Assembly: GCA_965197575.1 (NCBI GenBank)
Contig: OZ240214.1
Coordinates: 1,612,001 to 1,676,000, forward strand
From: VXOI01 sp965197575
GTDB taxonomy: Bacteria; Chloroflexota; Dehalococcoidia; Lucifugimonadales; UBA3495
Direction: 5' to 3'
Length of the DNA: 64,000 nucleotides
Position numbers and translations under genes: made by a program
Part shown: positions 50,834 to 59,494 of the stretch, one piece after another
Layout: every line of letters begins with the position of its first letter
Numbering within the stretch: the first letter of the stretch is position 1
The notes under the pieces: model-generated
What the model saw: the letters and a program-made list of their open reading frames with translations, nothing else
The model's database searches: none
Told to the model about the DNA's origin: nothing

Positions 50834-50964
50834 TGATGAAAGGCGACTTTGCAATCGTCCTGAGTTCCTCCGGCTGAGGGCGCCCGGAGTGACCGGCTGG
50901 ATTCAGGCGGTATCGCTTGCCCGCCGCCCCAAGTGCCGCAGGCAGCCGGGGGTCATCCGCTACC

Positions 50965-50997
50965 GCGCCCGGTTCTCGGCGCAAATAACCAGGATAC
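50965..50997 (+). repeat. Direct repeat, left copy, 3' of the Uma2 gene
   Basis: Begins GCGCCCGGTTCTCGG and ends ACCAGGATAC. It matches 29 of 33 bases of the right copy beyond the Uma2 gene once the small inserted element there is removed. Confidence 0.75.
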
Positions 50998-51037
50998 AAG
51001 GTTCCCGACGTAGCCGGAACTCAGTACGGGCGCTCAG

Positions 51038-51772
51038 TTACAGGCCCTGCAAGCGCCTGAGCTCGGCTTCCAGCTCGCGTACCCGCTCCTCGGCGACGAT
51101 GCGATCATCGGCTTCCTCGTCGAAGGTCCGCAGGTAGCGTTGCGCCGCCGGGTCGTACCAGCGGAGCTGTCCGTCCTCCCAGCAGACGTCCAGACCCAGC
51201 ACCGTGCTGTGTCCCCAATAGTGGGTCTCATCCACTCTCACAATGCTAACGGGCTGATACGCGCCGTCAACCAGCCGGTCGCCGGCCAGGCCGGTTTCAT
51301 ACAACCGGCCGCCCGTGGGGTCGAAGCTCCAAAACTCCGGGATGCCATAGGCGGAGTAATCGTTGCGCTTGACAGTGTAATCGTTGCGGGCGGTGGTTGG
51401 CGAGGCAATTTCCAGCACGAAGTCCGGCGGCTTGCCATGCTCCTCGATGGAGTAGCCCTGCTGTTCGATGATGCCGGACCGGTCCACGTTGAAGGCAATG
51501 AGCAGGTCTGGAATTCGCAGGCCCCGTCGCTGGCTGGTGTTCCAGCCGACCGGGACTTCTCCCAAAACGATGGTGGTGGCCGGCGCGCCAAAGTGGCGAT
51601 ATAGGGCTGCCTGGTGGGCCGGTGCGTGGAGATGGATGGGGTTCTGCATATCGGCTCTGGGCGGAAACACCGGGAATTCGCCAGCCGGTGCGGCTGAGGG
51701 TATTCGCGGAAAGTCCGGGAACTGCCCGGCCGGTGCGGCGGGCGGCGTTCGCGGAACCGGTTTGCTGGTCAT
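51038..51772 (-). CDS. Uma2 family endonuclease-like protein (copy 2)
   Basis: Protein of 244 residues with the PD-(D/E)XK fold: RIPDLLIAFNVD holds the Asp, DFVLEIASPTT the Glu, and RNDYSAYGIPEFWSFDP the following helix. A Pro-rich N-terminus (PPAAPAGQFPDFP and SAAPAGEFPVFP) has two copies of one motif, and the C-terminus ends in a coiled coil (EERVRELEAELRRLQGL). It is much longer than the copy at 18627. Direct repeats flank it on both sides. Function unknown. Confidence 0.83.
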   Translation of the reverse strand: MTSKPVPRTPPAAPAGQFPDFPRIPSAAPAGEFPVFPPRADMQNPIHLHAPAHQAALYRHFGAPATTIVLGEVPVGWNTSQRRGLRIPDLLIAFNVDRSGIIEQQGYSIEEHGKPPDFVLEIASPTTARNDYTVKRNDYSAYGIPEFWSFDPTGGRLYETGLAGDRLVDGAYQPVSIVRVDETHYWGHSTVLGLDVCWEDGQLRWYDPAAQRYLRTFDEEADDRIVAEERVRELEAELRRLQGL

Positions 51773-52267
51773 AACAATCCTCGTGTGACCGGGTGCGCCA
51801 GCCAGAGAGCACGGGTATTATACGCCATGCGCCTGGTCCCATCTCCCGGACGCGCTCGGTTCCCAGGGCAACCGCATTCTAATTCGGAGCGAGAAGCAAG
51901 CAGCCAATTTTACCCCTGACCGGTTTGAAATAACCGATTTTGACAGGGTTTGAAGGATGTTTGATGCCGTGCGCCGATGGACTTGGGGACTTCCATCGCG
52001 GTCGACTTTAGAATGCGGTTGCCCTGGCTCGGTTCCCGGCTCAAATGACCAGGATACGGAACGGCTTCGGTTCAGGCATCGGAGGTCACTCTCCCATAGT
52101 TACTGACGTAAGGAACCGACATAGTCATGGATTGCGGAGAGTCCACACACAATGAAAGTGACTCGGTCAGCGTTCACGAACAGGCTGTCTGTCCACAGGC
52201 TAACAAATAAGAACATTTGTCTGATATAATAGACTTTGAACTAGGCACTCTCAACGAGGTACGGAAG
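51773..52267. other. Gene-poor stretch with an inserted miniature element
   Basis: Contains the 163-bp element described separately and the right copy of the direct repeat. No protein gene is supported until the small hypothetical at 52268; a TTG-started extension from 52217 is possible but weaker. Confidence 0.6.
51854..52036. mobile_element. 163-bp miniature inverted-repeat element with 10-bp target duplication
   Basis: Element 51864-52026. Ends are 19-bp perfect inverted repeats: CAGGGCAACCGCATTCTAA at the left (51864-51882) and its complement at 52008-52026. The flanks are identical 10-bp direct repeats GCTCGGTTCC (51854-51863 and 52027-52036). The CAGGG end and 8-10 bp duplication fit the ISAs1 family. 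No transposase is inside, so it is non-autonomous. Removing it and one duplication restores an unbroken copy of the direct repeat found at 50965. Confidence 0.88.
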
Positions 52268-52570
52268 ATGACTGACGGGAAGACTTCGCTAGGATACCCA
52301 GACCCGAAGGAACTCGCGGCGGACATTCGCTCTGCCTGCGACCTACAGGAGGAACAACGGGTTAAACTTGCCCCGTTTGTAGCCGCCGGGTGGAACCACT
52401 CAGGAGACTCGGTGGTGTTCAGAGAACTGGCGTGTAATCGCCTGAGTGCAACCTACAAGAACGGGCGATTCGAACTGTTCTTCTTTGGGTTAGTGAAAAC
52501 GTTCCCATTTGGCTCGGCTGAAGAAGCGCTGAAATACATAAATAAGGTCGAGAAGCAGCTCGGGAAGTGA
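52268..52570 (+). CDS. Hypothetical 100-residue protein
   Basis: From ATG at 52268 (MTDGKTSLGYPDPKELAADI) with GGAAG upstream, through VFRELACNRLSATYKNGRFE, to KYINKVEKQLGK. No known motif, signal or membrane part. Its GC content looks lower than neighbouring genes, and it sits between the mobile element and the type IIG gene, so it may be acquired. Confidence 0.6.
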   Translation: MTDGKTSLGYPDPKELAADIRSACDLQEEQRVKLAPFVAAGWNHSGDSVVFRELACNRLSATYKNGRFELFFFGLVKTFPFGSAEEALKYINKVEKQLGK

Positions 52571-52605
52571 ATCTACGTACATCGATCCTTCTGCCATATT
52601 TGCCC

Positions 52606-55600
52606 CTACTTCCCCGCCACCGCCAACAAAATCGCCGCAATCCGCCGCGCCGTTTCGGTGAAGTGCTGCACCTCTTCCGGCGTCAGATTGCGGCCCAGGA
52701 CCCGGCTCTCGCGGTAGGAGAGCCACTTCTTGAGGACCTGGTAGCCGCCCAGCTTGTAGTTCCAGACGTTAGCGGGGACGTTGCTCCAGCGGGCGTTGTC
52801 GTTCAAGTGTACGTCGACCGTGGCATCGCCCAGCACGGCAGTGGCGTCCCCCAGCGCCTCCCGCTCGGCGGCGGTGTAGCCGCGCTCCATGGCTCGGCCT
52901 TGGCCCGGCATCACGGCGTCGCCGGTGCCGTGGTGGCCCCAGCCGGCGGTCAGCGCGAAGTCGTCGTCGGCCATGTTGCGGCCGTCGGCGGTGGTTGGGA
53001 CGGCGATGGATGCCAACTCCGGGCGCAGCGTCCCCGTGGTGATGCCGGGCGCGGGCGTTTCCGGGTCCAGCAGGCGGGCCAGCTCCCGGCCCCGGGCGGC
53101 GGAGGCGGCCAGTGCGTCGGCGGCTCCGCCCGTATCTCCATCAATATCGCCTTCGGGCCAGCCGGGCAGCGGGATGCGGGGCCACTCCATCCGCAGCGCC
53201 CCGGCGTTGGCCTCCCGGTAGGCCGGATCGTGCAGCACCGCCAGCGCGTGGTGGAACAGGTCCTCCACCCCCAGGCCCAGGCGGTCGAGGTAGCGTTGCG
53301 CGGCGGGCGACAGGTTGGGGCGGCGTTGCGCTCCGCCGCCATCGAGGGCCAAGCCTTCATCGCGGAGCCAGGCAGGAAAGCAGGTCGCGCCCCGGTCTAT
53401 CAGGTCTAGGCAACCCATACTTGAGATGACCTGCGGAGGAGACCAATCTCTGCGAGGTTTATGCTGTGCAACCATCCACAGATTATTTTCAAACAAGTGC
53501 GGCTTGTAGTCTGGTACTGGACGACCTAGCAGGCCATGTCCTGCTTCCCAATACAGCCACCGGGTATCGAACGGTCTGTAGGCGTGAAGAACAAAGTTAG
53601 CATCAAGTGGGCCGCCGCGCGCCAATAAAGAGTTGCGCACTAGGCGAGCATCGGACACGACGAACCCAGAGGAGCTCTTCATTGCAGCGGCGTAACTACC
53701 TTCTATCGCATCATGGCTTAGGGAAGAGTTGAAGTAATCGCCTATCCGATTCCTGAGCTTTTCGAGGTCTATGTCAACCAGAAATGTATCACGCTTTGTC
53801 TGGACACCCGGGAATGAAGACGGGAACAGGTCAGGCAGCGACGGCCACTCACTCCAACTCCGGTTGACTGCCACCGCCGCGAAGGGCAGGCCCAGCGGCA
53901 GCACTGGCTCGATAGTGTCATAGAGCGCCGCCGGTTCCGCTTCCGCCGTCTCTGTCAATTCCTCGCGCTTGGCCTGCCCCCACAGGTGGCGGAAGCCCAC
54001 GGATTCGGCGGGGGAGTGTTCGGCCTTCCTGACCAGTGTCGTGATGGCCGTGCCCACCTGGATGCCCACCGGGTCGCCCGGCGTGGAGAAGATGCTGGGG
54101 TCTGGTTTGCCGTCGGGCGTGGTCTTGCCCGTCTTGTACTTGTCGCCGTTTAGGTTGTCGATGCGGATGGCGTCAAAGGCTTCGAGGTAGCGCTCGCGCA
54201 TTCCGGTGAAGGACAGGCCGTCCAGCCAGGAGTAGTTGGAGATGAAACAGACGATGCCCCGCCCGGTCTTCTCCGCGATGCGCCGCTCGGCCATGCGGAA
54301 GAAGCGGACGTAGAGGTCGTTCAGCCCTTGGCCCTCCGGTTTTCGCACCTTCTTGGTGGTGCGGTAGGCTTGGGAAAGCTCGCGCTCTTCGTCCACCGCC
54401 ATGCCCGCGAAGCCGTTGTAGGGCGGGTTGCCCAGGATGACCAGCACCGGCGTGTCCTGCTTTACCCGCTCGGCCCGGTCCCGCTCCTCCTCCAACTCTG
54501 GGAAGGGCAGCGGCTTCTGCACCCGCGGCTCCCAGCCGGTCAGCGCGTTGGTCAGGAAGACCCCGGCCCGCTCGTCGCCGTCGTCGGACAGGGGCGCGTC
54601 CAGGGCCTGCATGGTCAGGCCGACCTGGAGGTGAGCCACCACGAAAGGGGCGGGCATAATCTCGAAGCCGAACACCCGCTGCGTGGCGGCCCGCTTCACC
54701 TGCGCCCCGGTCAGCGCGCCCAGGCCCTTGCCCTCCAGGTTGGCGGCGATGCGCTTCAGCGTCTCGGCCAGGTAGGCCCCGGTGCCGCAACAGGGGTCGA
54801 GGACGTAGACGTTATCGGCGGCCAGCCCGTCTTCAATGCCGAGGTCGTCCTTCAGGGCGCGGTCGACGCGGGCCACCATGTAGCGCACGACCTCGGCGGG
54901 GGTGTACCAGACGCCAAGCTGCTTGCGCAGGGCCGGGTCGAATTCCTCCAGGAACGGCTCGTAGAAGTATTGGACCGCCTCGCCCTCGTTGAAGCGGGCG
55001 AAGAAGGCGTCGCGGTCCACCCGGTCCAGGGCGGCGGACGTCCAGTCCAGCACCTCCACCAGGCCCAGGGGCTGCAACCGGCCGGGGTCGGAAAGCTGCT
55101 GGAACAAGGCCCGCAGGACGGGGGCGCGCAGATGCCAGACGGCCTCACGCCAGTTGAACTTGCCTTCAGGCGGCGGGGTCTGCCGCACCCACAGCACCCA
55201 CGCTGAGAAGACGCCGTAGAAGAGGGTCTGCACCAGCGTCGAGCGGAAGAAGGCCGCGCCGCGCTCTCCCTCGAACCGGACGCCCAGCGCCTCCTCCAGC
55301 GCCGACCGCACGGCGTTGAGCGATGGCGCGTCGCCCGCCGCCTCGACCCGGGCCAAGCCGTCGCGGGCGTAGGAAGCCAGCAGCCGGGCCAGGTCGCGGG
55401 GTTCGGACAACACGGCCCGGTGGGACAGGGCGCGGCCCAGGTACTCCGACAAAGCGGGGCCAACGTCGCGGGCGAAGGCACGGGGGTGTTGCAGCCGGGA
55501 CTCGAAATCGGCGGCGGATTGGGCCAGCCGGAAGGTCTCCAGCTTGGCGGGGCGGCCCTGAGCGTCCTCGCCCAGCAGCACGAAATCGCGGGTGTTGGTG

Positions 55601-55968
55601 ACCAGCACCAGCCGGTAGCGGCCCCAGTACCGGCTGACCTGGGAGCTTCCGGCGGTGAGCCAGGCGTCGTCGTGGGCCGACTTGACCTCCACCACGCCGC
55701 CCTCCGGCGTCTGGCCCTCGCGGGGCTGCCCCCGCTGCACCTGCTTGGCGGCGTAGAGGCCGAGGTCGGGATGCCCCGCGCCCTGCTGCGCCAGCTCGCT
55801 GACGCAGAACACCTTGGGCCGCAGCGCTCCGCCGATGGCGTTCAGCAGGTTGGTCAGCGGCGGGTAGTAGGACCGTTCATCGGTGCCGCCGCCCGACGCC
55901 CGGATCTTGCGCAGGTCGTCGAGGTAGTCCTCAACCGCCGCCGCAAGTTTCCCGCTGCTTGCTGGCAT
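52606..55968 (-). CDS. Type IIG restriction-modification enzyme
   Basis: Protein of 1120 residues combining nuclease and methyltransferase. The N-terminal PD-(D/E)XK part has GHPDLGLY (D68) and VVEVKSA (E94, K96). The gamma-class methyltransferase has motif I VYVLDPCCGTGAYL near residue 395 and motif IV ILGNPPYNG near 530. A long C-terminal region is the probable target-recognition domain. There is no helicase part, so it is not a type ISP enzyme. ATG at 55968 follows CCGGAGGGCT. Recognition site unknown. Confidence 0.83.
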   Translation of the reverse strand: MPASSGKLAAAVEDYLDDLRKIRASGGGTDERSYYPPLTNLLNAIGGALRPKVFCVSELAQQGAGHPDLGLYAAKQVQRGQPREGQTPEGGVVEVKSAHDDAWLTAGSSQVSRYWGRYRLVLVTNTRDFVLLGEDAQGRPAKLETFRLAQSAADFESRLQHPRAFARDVGPALSEYLGRALSHRAVLSEPRDLARLLASYARDGLARVEAAGDAPSLNAVRSALEEALGVRFEGERGAAFFRSTLVQTLFYGVFSAWVLWVRQTPPPEGKFNWREAVWHLRAPVLRALFQQLSDPGRLQPLGLVEVLDWTSAALDRVDRDAFFARFNEGEAVQYFYEPFLEEFDPALRKQLGVWYTPAEVVRYMVARVDRALKDDLGIEDGLAADNVYVLDPCCGTGAYLAETLKRIAANLEGKGLGALTGAQVKRAATQRVFGFEIMPAPFVVAHLQVGLTMQALDAPLSDDGDERAGVFLTNALTGWEPRVQKPLPFPELEEERDRAERVKQDTPVLVILGNPPYNGFAGMAVDEERELSQAYRTTKKVRKPEGQGLNDLYVRFFRMAERRIAEKTGRGIVCFISNYSWLDGLSFTGMRERYLEAFDAIRIDNLNGDKYKTGKTTPDGKPDPSIFSTPGDPVGIQVGTAITTLVRKAEHSPAESVGFRHLWGQAKREELTETAEAEPAALYDTIEPVLPLGLPFAAVAVNRSWSEWPSLPDLFPSSFPGVQTKRDTFLVDIDLEKLRNRIGDYFNSSLSHDAIEGSYAAAMKSSSGFVVSDARLVRNSLLARGGPLDANFVLHAYRPFDTRWLYWEAGHGLLGRPVPDYKPHLFENNLWMVAQHKPRRDWSPPQVISSMGCLDLIDRGATCFPAWLRDEGLALDGGGAQRRPNLSPAAQRYLDRLGLGVEDLFHHALAVLHDPAYREANAGALRMEWPRIPLPGWPEGDIDGDTGGAADALAASAARGRELARLLDPETPAPGITTGTLRPELASIAVPTTADGRNMADDDFALTAGWGHHGTGDAVMPGQGRAMERGYTAAEREALGDATAVLGDATVDVHLNDNARWSNVPANVWNYKLGGYQVLKKWLSYRESRVLGRNLTPEEVQHFTETARRIAAILLAVAGK

Positions 55969-56316
55969 AGCCCTCCGGCCGCCCCTCGCCAGGGGTCAAT
56001 CAACATCCTGTCCCAAGGGCTATGTTACCCCATCGCGCCGAGGCCCGGCATTACGGCGGCCAGCGCCGGCACCCGGCTACCGGCCGCCCTGCTCCAGGAT
56101 GGCCCGCCAGACGCGCTCCGTCTTCAGGGGAAAATCCAGGTGCGACACGCCGGGCATGAACATGATCATAATCTGCTAGAATAACGGTCAACGTCAGCCC
56201 GTAGAGGTTTTTGGAGATGCGTGGAACGTTGGAGTGGACGGGTTAACGGCAAATCCAACGGCGAACGAGGGTCCGGAGGGCTGAGAACTCCTGATTGTCC
56301 TCAAATTCGTATCTGC
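55969..56316. other. Gap between the type IIG gene and tRNA-Sec
   Basis: Contains only a 30-residue minus-strand frame (described separately) and an unremarkable leader before the tRNA. No other gene is supported. Confidence 0.55.
56077..56169 (-). pseudogene. Short frame that may be a gene fragment
   Basis: Thirty codons reading MIMFMPGVSHLDFPLKTERV and on to a stop. It has a protein-like composition and ends like the C-terminus of an enzyme, but an in-frame stop lies two codons before the first ATG and no family can be named. Possibly the tail of a lost gene. Confidence 0.25.
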
Positions 56317-56413
56317 GGGAGTGGATGGGGCCCGGTGGCTCTTGCGGACTTCAAATCCGTTATGCCTCGTGACGAGCGGGGTAGGTGGGTTCGACTCCCT
56401 CGCACTCCCGCCA
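56317..56413 (+). tRNA. selC: tRNA-Sec (anticodon TCA)
   Basis: Ninety-seven bases, unusually long. Acceptor GGGAGTG pairs with CACTCCC, discriminator G and encoded CCA at the end. The anticodon arm is CGGA-CTTCAAA-TCCG with TCA in the loop, matching UGA. A long variable arm (CTCG-TGA-CGAG) and the GGGGCCCGGTGGC D arm fit selenocysteine tRNA. No selA, selB or selD gene is in this window. Confidence 0.92.
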
Positions 56414-56533
56414 ACGTTCCAGGGGCCAACGGGCGAGTACGACAGACCCCGGCCCCGGCAATAGATGCCTTGGCTATCGGGAAAACGTCACAACCGGAAG
56501 AACCCGGAAAAACGAGAAACGAGGGATAGTGCG

Positions 56534-57586
56534 ATGATTGGTGATGCCTTCGTATTCGACGCGGTTACTCATCTCTATAACATGAACGGCGCCAACGTGA
56601 GGAACCCAGGGGGTGAGATGTTCAATAATCACCTCTACGGTTTTCATGCGGCCCTTACGCCGGAGGGCGAGAGGGTTCTCACCCAAGAGGAATTTCTCCG
56701 GGACTGGGACATCGACACCATCGCCAACCTGGTGTTTACCGAGACCGACACCGATATATTGGTGGCGCAGCCCCTTCCTTTGACCGATTTCTTCTACGAC
56801 GGACTTTCAGACTGGCAGCGATGCTCCGCAATGGCGAAGAAGTATCCCGGAAGGGTTATCACCTGGGGCACGGTGAACCCCCTGGAAGGCAACAAGGCCC
56901 TGGACCTGATGGAGCTTCAGGTGAAGGAGCACGGAGTCAAGGCGTTCAAGTTCTACAACATCCGCTACGACTTCGGCCAGCCTTTTCCTTGGAGGATGGA
57001 CGACCCGAGAGTAGCGTTTCCCGTCTATGAGAAAGCCAGGGAACTGGGCATAAACCTGATAGCAGTACACAAGGGAGTGCCTCTGGGGCCGCAACCCACC
57101 GAGGGCACGCAGGTCTACGACATCGACCAGGCCGCGGCATCCTTCCCGGACCTCAACTTCGTCATCTTCCATCCCGGCCTTCCGTTCATCGACGAGATAT
57201 GCTGGCAAATCGTCCGCTTTCCCAATATCTACGTGTCTCTGGCGGCAACGCTGAATTTCATCGGCAAGGCCCCCCGGTGGTTCGCCGAAGTGCTGGGGAA
57301 GCTGCTGTTCTGGGGAGGCCCGGATAGAATAATATCCGGCTCAGAAGTCCCTCTATGGCACCCGCAATGGGCGCTCAAGGCTTTCTCGGAGTTCCAGATG
57401 CCCCAAGACCTGACCGATGGCTATGGCTATCCCCAAGTCACCCCGGAGATCAAGCGGAAGATTCTGGGTGAGAACCTCGCCAAACTGCACGGCATCGACA
57501 TCGAAGCCAAGAAGCAGGAAATCGCGAACGACGAGTTCGCCCAGCGCCGGTCCAACGGCCTCGCAACAGCCTGGTCGTCCAGATAG
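56534..57586 (+). CDS. Amidohydrolase family protein
   Basis: Metal-dependent hydrolase/decarboxylase of the amidohydrolase-2 type, 350 residues. Features: VFDAVTHLYN (H-x-x near the start, weaker than the usual HxH), VKAFKFYNIRYDFG, NLIAVHKGVPLG, FVIFHPGLPF and IISGSEVPLWHPQW. The first metal motif reads TH rather than HxH, so metal binding may be altered. ATG at 56534 has GAGGG upstream. Followed by a DUF59 gene. Substrate unknown. Confidence 0.8.
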   Translation: MIGDAFVFDAVTHLYNMNGANVRNPGGEMFNNHLYGFHAALTPEGERVLTQEEFLRDWDIDTIANLVFTETDTDILVAQPLPLTDFFYDGLSDWQRCSAMAKKYPGRVITWGTVNPLEGNKALDLMELQVKEHGVKAFKFYNIRYDFGQPFPWRMDDPRVAFPVYEKARELGINLIAVHKGVPLGPQPTEGTQVYDIDQAAASFPDLNFVIFHPGLPFIDEICWQIVRFPNIYVSLAATLNFIGKAPRWFAEVLGKLLFWGGPDRIISGSEVPLWHPQWALKAFSEFQMPQDLTDGYGYPQVTPEIKRKILGENLAKLHGIDIEAKKQEIANDEFAQRRSNGLATAWSSR

Positions 57587-57624
57587 CATAAAGTCGGGTG
57601 TCGCCGGGAAGCGGCAGGAGACGA

Positions 57625-57993
57625 ATGAGCGGTCCAAACGGGCAACCGGAAGAGCTGCTGGAAGGAAGGGTGCGGGAGGCGCTGCAAGGCGTCGGCTGTT
57701 GCGACGCAAGATTCGGCGTGGGCCAGTTGGGTCTGGTCCACGACGTACAAGTGAAGGGCGAAGGCGCTGTTTCGGTAAAGGTCCTTCCTTGCTGCATCTT
57801 CGGCATGACGCGCCTGGTGACATCCGTAAGGGAAAGCCTGGCAGGACTTGAGGACGTGACAAGCGTCCAGGTGGACGTGGCATGGGACCAGGTCGGGAAC
57901 CGAAACCCGGCGCCCCAAGCCGACCAACAAGTCCTGCAACTGGACCTGGAAACCCTGGCCCGGAAGCACGGCATCAAACCCTGGGGGCAGTGA
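57625..57993 (+). CDS. DUF59/MIP18-like metal-sulfur cluster protein
   Basis: Protein of 122 residues. It has the DUF59 layout: LEGRVREALQGVGCCDARFGV, then a helical and strand segment with VLPCCIFGMTRL, then VTSVQVDVAWDQ. The two CC pairs could bind metal. Such proteins help in Fe-S assembly or phenylacetate-type oxygenases; here it follows the amidohydrolase by 38 bases with GGCAGGAG upstream. Confidence 0.7.
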   Translation: MSGPNGQPEELLEGRVREALQGVGCCDARFGVGQLGLVHDVQVKGEGAVSVKVLPCCIFGMTRLVTSVRESLAGLEDVTSVQVDVAWDQVGNRNPAPQADQQVLQLDLETLARKHGIKPWGQ

Positions 57994-58004
57994 CAGCTAT
58001 ACGG

Positions 58005-59105
58005 CTAACTGACATTCTCCGGCGGGCGCCTCATCAGGAAGCCCGCTACCAGAGCGCTGACAACTGTCACCCCCAGGCACAGATAACCTACGCCTCCGAA
58101 TCCCACGCTGGCCAGCAATAGCCCGGCAAAGGCTGCTCCGCCCACGCCTCCGGACTGGTTGCCCAAGCCCAAAAGCCCGATCCCCGTAGCCCTGGACTGC
58201 CCCGAAAACTCGGTGCTCGCGGCAGCTAAGGTGGGGAACGGTATACAAAGCAGCCCTGTGCCAATCGCCGCCACCGCCACTGCCACCCAAAGGTCTACCG
58301 GAATGGAGAAGAATACCAGTCCGCAAAGCCCGCCCACAGCCGAAGCGACCGCGATCAGAGCGGTGCGGTTTACTCTGCTTGCCAAATATCCCACCGAGTA
58401 ACTTCCGACGACCTGCCCCGCCGCCGCTATGGCCAGCGGCGCAGCCACCGCGCCGACACTGAGGCCATGATTCTGAATCAGGAAGACGGGGAGATAACTG
58501 ACCATGCCCCAATAGGCTATGCGATGGGTCGCAACCACAAAGATGGCCGCCCTGAAGAAACCCATGGACAATAGGGACCTGTACCTGGACAGGAAGGAGA
58601 AGTCGCGTATTCGCTCTGCGCTGTCTGCCGGGAACCAGATAAAATTCAGGACGAGCGCCGTCCCCAATACCATGCCCGACGCCACGAAGGCATAGCGCCA
58701 ACCGGCCCAATCCGCGAGCAGCGCCAGCAACGGAACGCTAATTGCCGCGGTCAGTACGTTTACGGCCAACAAGCCGCCAACGGCCTGGGCGCGCTTCTCC
58801 CGAGAGATGACTTCCGACACTGCCGCCACGCCGTTGGGCGGTATCATTCCTCCGCCGAGACCGGTAATCACCCTGAGCGCCAGGAGGACTTCGAGATTCG
58901 GAGCAAAAGCGGCGGCGGCTGTTGCTCCGGTCATCAGAGCTAGCCCGGTAAGGGCTATCGGCCGGCGGCCCAGGGAATCGGACAAAGGCCCGCACAGGAC
59001 TACGGAGACGGCCCAAGCGGCGAAAGTCGCCGTGGCAAGCTGGCCGGCAACGGCTACGGATACTTCAAATTCCTCCGCAATGCTGACCAGGAGCGGAGGA
59101 ATCAT
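58005..59105 (-). CDS. MFS transporter (downstream copy of duplicated module)
   Basis: Major facilitator of about 366 residues from the ATG at 59105. The motif GPLSDSLGRRPIAL after helix 2 is the MFS signature. Similar in frame and sequence to the transporter at 59495 (SVAVAGQLATATFAAWAVSV is identical in both). The homologous first helix extends upstream in frame (FLAIVCAAFFSAQNASL) but no start codon is found before it, so the first helix may be lost. Substrate unknown. Confidence 0.78.
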   Translation of the reverse strand: MIPPLLVSIAEEFEVSVAVAGQLATATFAAWAVSVVLCGPLSDSLGRRPIALTGLALMTGATAAAAFAPNLEVLLALRVITGLGGGMIPPNGVAAVSEVISREKRAQAVGGLLAVNVLTAAISVPLLALLADWAGWRYAFVASGMVLGTALVLNFIWFPADSAERIRDFSFLSRYRSLLSMGFFRAAIFVVATHRIAYWGMVSYLPVFLIQNHGLSVGAVAAPLAIAAAGQVVGSYSVGYLASRVNRTALIAVASAVGGLCGLVFFSIPVDLWVAVAVAAIGTGLLCIPFPTLAAASTEFSGQSRATGIGLLGLGNQSGGVGGAAFAGLLLASVGFGGVGYLCLGVTVVSALVAGFLMRRPPENVS

Positions 59106-59212
59106 GAGGGACGCATTCTGAGCGGAAAAGAAGGCAGCGCAAACGATGGCGAGGAATAGAGCTTTGTTTACTGGCCTGACCCTGGTTTGCGGCGTTGCTG
59201 TGGCTATATCCC

Positions 59213-59459
59213 TTACTCCTCTTCCAACATTTCCCGCACTATCGCCGTTACAACTTCGCGGGTTATGGAGCCCGTCCAGGTCCGAAACACTTCACCTTCG
59301 GCGGTGATGAAAACCGTGGTTGGCATGGCCCTCACTCGGTAGTCCCGCACCAGTTGGGCTTCGTCCGTGTAACCCGCCGGATAGGTCACGCCCAAGGAGC
59401 TTAGCAGCTTGTCGGCATCCTTGGGTAATCCGGGCCAGTTAACTGAGCGACACCGATGC
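59213..59459 (-). pseudogene. Broken TlpA-like thioredoxin fragment
   Basis: The frame MGVTYPAGYTDEAQLVRDYR with RAMPTTVFITAEGEVF matches the C-terminal half of the intact TlpA gene at 60703 (LGITYPAGSTDDGSVVRKYG). Upstream similarity continues as GIGVAQLTGPD, then needs a one-base shift to PKDADKLLSSLGV. The N-terminal part with the CxxC is absent. It lies between the two MFS genes, as expected from a tandem duplication of TlpA-MFS that then decayed. Confidence 0.82.
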
Positions 59460-59494
59460 CGGGAGGCAGCGCTTCTTCGTTCCTTGCCGCAGAT

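Larger units (their letters stand above)
50590..51037. other. Gene-poor stretch with repeats and a G-rich tract
   Basis: No convincing gene. It holds four near-identical 10-base units at about 50625-50654, a strongly G-rich plus strand from about 50655 to 50850 and the left copy of a 33-bp direct repeat at 50965-50997. Short open frames here have no protein-like composition. Confidence 0.6.

Noticed and set aside
52217..52267. TTG start at 52217 for the small hypothetical gene
   Set aside because: No ribosome binding site precedes it, while the ATG at 52268 has GGAAG; kept as a possible alternative.
52567..53409. Plus-strand 280-codon frame opposite the type IIG gene
   Set aside because: It is a high-GC shadow of the real minus-strand gene without any motif.
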